A DNA stretch of 10,776 bases, from positions 1 through 10,776 of the forward strand of contig JALLPB010001396.1 of the NCBI GenBank assembly GCA_036939975.1. Direction: 5' to 3'. The notes under the pieces are model-generated. The model was not told the DNA's origin and ran no database searches. It saw only the letters and a program-made list of their open reading frames with translations. Source of the DNA: Cyclostephanos tholiformis. Taxonomy: Eukaryota; Bacillariophyta; Thalassiosirophyceae; Thalassiosirales; Thalassiosiraceae. Positions 8,519-10,776 of the stretch are shown in pieces; the first letter of the stretch is position 1; each line of letters starts with the position of its first letter. The translations under genes and the position numbers were made by a program.

Positions 8519-9025
8519 TTTCGGGAGTGCTGAACACAATGGTGATGTCAGAGTTGACCCAGCTGGTCGATGGGGAAGTGTTATTAATATATTTAGGGTT
8601 ATAGAATTAGGGATCCTTTCAACCCTGACCAACAAGGAGATACATGCATACAAACGAGCGGAACTAATATGAATGGGTAAACAATTAATTTGGTGAACAA
8701 AGTACGAGTTTAAGCTGAGTCTTGAGTTTGGCCCTTGGGGACACAGTACTTAAGTAGCAACACAGATAATAGTTAAAAACTATAATGGACCCTTTGACAG
8801 TATTAAAGGGTCTCAACAAAGTTTATATTCAATTAGAGCATGTCCTGGCGGTCATTTTGCTCTAACTGATCATCTTGATCCGACCATGTCTTCATGGTGA
8901 AAATTACATACAAATACACGTATGGTTGTGCACTCTTTCCACTCAAATTTGTGCGTGTCCCTCGGCAATTGCGTTGAAACTATCGATTAGAAATCGCCTC
9001 AACACTATTGGCCCGGCCTCCCAAC
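8519..9025. other. Gap before the transposase remnant
   Basis: No ORF is supportable. It contains two adjacent small hairpins: ATAGTT-AAA-AACTAT (8769-8783) and GACCCTTT...AAAGGGTC (8788-8812). The last 100 bases, before ATG 9026, could hold the promoter of the transposase, but no clear TATA box or start signal is seen. Confidence 0.4.
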
Positions 9026-10251
9026 ATGTCAAAGAATAGCGCCGAGCATCTGCTGAAGGTCGAGTGTGCGGCTAAGTTCCTCATGAGGGCGCCGCAAGCG
9101 ACTGTCCCGGAGGCCATACGTGTTGCTCGATTTTCCAATGACAACATCGCAAACTGGAATCTACAAAAACAAGTTGTCCAATGCCTCCCTGGCCGCAGGA
9201 AACCTACGACATCATCGGTCATTATGGTGCCTTTGTCGTCGGTTGCCTGTAGTCCAATGGAGACGGGCATTTCAGAAATTTTGTCAAATGACCAAATCAC
9301 CTGTTTGCCTCCAAAATGCATGAGGACGAGGAAGACGGCACTGGTTGCCATGAAGGATCATGTAGAAAGTGTTAAGCAGAAGCGTCATTACTCCAATGCA
9401 CACAAAGAAGTGATGCGACTGTATGCCCAAGAAGTTGCAAAAGAAGAGGGGGGGGGGGATGTCCATTAAGCAGGTGGCCGACCAAATAAAGAAAAAATAT
9501 AAAGTTGGACCAAGTGCAGAAACAATTTTCCGGAAAGTGGTAAAAGGTCATGTGGGTACATCTCCCATGAGGATGGGACCCGTCGGCCCTGTACCCCGTT
9601 GCGATTACAGGTATCTGTGTGATGCTTTTAATCAATCAGATCAACAAATGCGCCGGATTGAATGTTCACGACAAAATGATCCAAAAATTTGCAACAACGT
9701 TAGGTATAAGTCAGAAAGCGGCAGAAAAAATACTATGCCGTGTCATCCGAGACACAGCGATTAACCTGATGAATTGAAATTGAATGCAGCAGAGGAGCGA
9801 CAACAATTGATTCTTGATGCAAATTGGAGCGTCCCAGCGAATCTCACTGCAGCTGATTTGACAGCCCTATTGACCTGGCATCAACACAAAAGGTTGCAGG
9901 GATGAACAAAGCCGCAAAGGTTCAAGCGTGGAAGGACATCGTTGACAATCATCCGCAGCCACCTTTTTTTAGCAGATGGACCAAAGATGATGAGAGGAAG
10001 CTGGCGGAGGCATGTGAAACTACAGTAGACATTGGCCACACAGCCTCGGAAGAATGGAGGAGATGAAGAAGAAGGAGTTGGTGTTGGCGGCGGCTACCAT
10101 GTCAAATGAGGAGTTTAATGCATTGCGCCGGGGGCGAGAGAGACGGCTTAATTCTTTGAAACAGAGAGAAGATGCACCGACTGCTGAATCGGAGACTACA
10201 AACAATTTTACGACAGAAGCAACAGTGGTAGTGACAGCGCCGTTGCCATAG
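9026..10251 (+). pseudogene. Pogo-like transposase pseudogene, catalytic core missing
   Basis: Protein resemblance passes through frame 2 (9026-9458), frame 3 (9459-9630), frame 1 (9631-9767), frame 3 (9768-9892), frame 2 (9893-10045) and frame 1 (10045-10251). ATG 9026 (MSKNSAEHLLKVECAAKFL) is chosen; a TTG in frame at 9008 is less likely. A first region reads ATVPEAIRVARFSNDNIANW. A helix-turn-helix follows: MSIKQVADQIKKKYKVG with SAETIFRKV. INQIN and CRVIRDTAINLM (frame 1) come next, then LLTWHQH, WTKDDERKLAEA and a basic C-terminal tail (MKKKELVLAAATMS, LRRGRERR). This order resembles large pogo-like DDE transposases of diatoms. The DDE core expected before LLTWHQH is absent, pointing to an internal deletion near 9775-9850. 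The family call rests on remembered resemblance and is moderate. Confidence 0.62.
9448..9458 (+). repeat. G11 homopolymer at a frame break
   Basis: Eleven consecutive Gs sit where homology changes from frame 2 (VAKEEGGG) to frame 3 (GGGMSIKQVA). One G fewer would join the two frames. It may be a replication-slippage mutation or a base-calling error. Confidence 0.9.
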
Positions 10252-10384
10252 CCATTTTAGAAATAATAATTGGTTAATCTAGTGCTCAATTTTTGGAAGT
10301 ATAGCGTCTAATCGACCCTTCTCCCAAACATTTTGAGTTGGGACATTTTTTGACTGACGGGGAAGTGCACCACAAATCGACAAA
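10252..10384. other. Spacer after the transposase remnant
   Basis: This short AT-rich stretch has stops in all frames. No terminal inverted repeat of the transposase element was recognised here. Confidence 0.4.
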
Positions 10385-10741
10385 TTGAAGAATCGAGCAA
10401 AACCGCACGAGAGTGACATCGTCCATGACCTGCAGTTGGGCGATGTTTACTTGGTTGGCTCGCATCGGCACCAGGAGAGCCGGTACAAGCCTAAAGCCGC
10501 CGGCCACAATGATCCAACCAAAATGGCCCGAATCGTGATTTGTGCTACAAAAAAAAGTACCATAGAAGTTCAGTACATTTGTACATACTGTGCGAGGGAC
10601 AACTCAAGGCTTAAATCGTACCGTAATGCCGCTAGATTGGCACAAGACTTTGCCGATAAAGAGATAGTACTATGGTATTATCTTCGGGGTTTGGGTACAC
10701 TTTTTGTACCCAAATACACGTGTGCTCATGTGACGTGGTAG
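10385..10741 (+). CDS. Unrecognised ORF with CxxC pair, possibly partial
   Basis: The frame of 118 codons opens at TTG, and the first ATG is about 44 codons in (KMARIV), so the true N-terminus is unclear or lost. The first 90 residues look like real protein: LQLGDVYLVG, YKPKAAGHNDP, MARIVICATKKSTIEVQYI and YICTYCARDNSRLKSYRN, which holds a CxxC. The last 25 codons (WYYLRGLGTLFVP) cross a perfect hairpin and look non-coding, so the coding part may end earlier. It follows the transposase remnant on the same strand and may belong to the same element or to another one. No family could be named. Confidence 0.35.
   Translation: MKNRAKPHESDIVHDLQLGDVYLVGSHRHQESRYKPKAAGHNDPTKMARIVICATKKSTIEVQYICTYCARDNSRLKSYRNAARLAQDFADKEIVLWYYLRGLGTLFVPKYTCAHVTW
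10690..10714. repeat. Perfect 10-bp inverted repeat, 5-base loop
   Basis: TTTGGGTACA and TGTACCCAAA are exact reverse complements around CTTTT. A CACGTG palindrome follows at 10718-10723. This could be an element end, an RNA hairpin, or chance. Confidence 0.8.
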
Positions 10742-10776
10742 GGTACATATGGGCGAACGGCCTCAGATTCCTACGT

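Noticed and set aside
8980..9351. 123-codon minus-strand ORF
   Set aside because: It is the antisense shadow of the first transposase segment, which has recognisable motifs on the plus strand.
1..10776. CRISPR arrays, tRNA or rRNA genes, bacterial operons
   Set aside because: No regularly spaced repeats, no tRNA-like T-arm (GGTTCGA) in context, no rRNA-like sequence, and no ribosome-site-led gene series were seen.

Overview
The window looks like eukaryotic nuclear DNA made mostly of decayed transposable elements. The coding remnants resemble Ty3/gypsy and pogo-like elements known from diatoms and other stramenopiles, so a diatom or related alga is the best guess. This is an inference from family resemblance; no host gene, rRNA or tRNA is present to confirm it. 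No bacterial operon, CRISPR array or intact autonomous gene is visible.

Left part (1-3531): positions 1-1887 hold the 3' half of a Ty3/gypsy pol: the end of reverse transcriptase, RNase H, then integrase zinc-binding, core and C-terminal parts. It is broken by stop codons and at least four reading-frame changes. An internal deletion removes the second half of the integrase catalytic core. Two diverged direct repeats of about 0.67 kb follow (about 1973-2640 and 2855-3531). Each can be drawn as TG...CA and is best read as an LTR, with 214 bases between them.

Middle part (3532-8298): there is no recognisable gene. It holds one small possible ORF (4300-4548), a tandem duplication of about 75 bp (4953-5107), a strongly pyrimidine-rich stretch (about 5480-6640), an A-rich stretch with repeated ATGAATGAAAA-like words (about 7016-7140), and a weak minus-strand ORF containing a perfect palindrome (7293-7317).

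Right part (8299-10776): a 220-bp MITE with 42-bp terminal inverted repeats and TA ends (8299-8518) is followed by a pogo-like transposase pseudogene (about 9026-10251). This has an N-terminal recognition region, a helix-turn-helix and a C-terminal tail, spread over all three frames, with no visible DDE catalytic core. A last unrecognised ORF (10385-10741) carries a CxxC pair and a perfect hairpin near its end.

The elements do not work together as a pathway. The clearest possible link is that pogo-like elements and the MITE both fit TA-target insertion, so a relative of this transposase could have moved the MITE.
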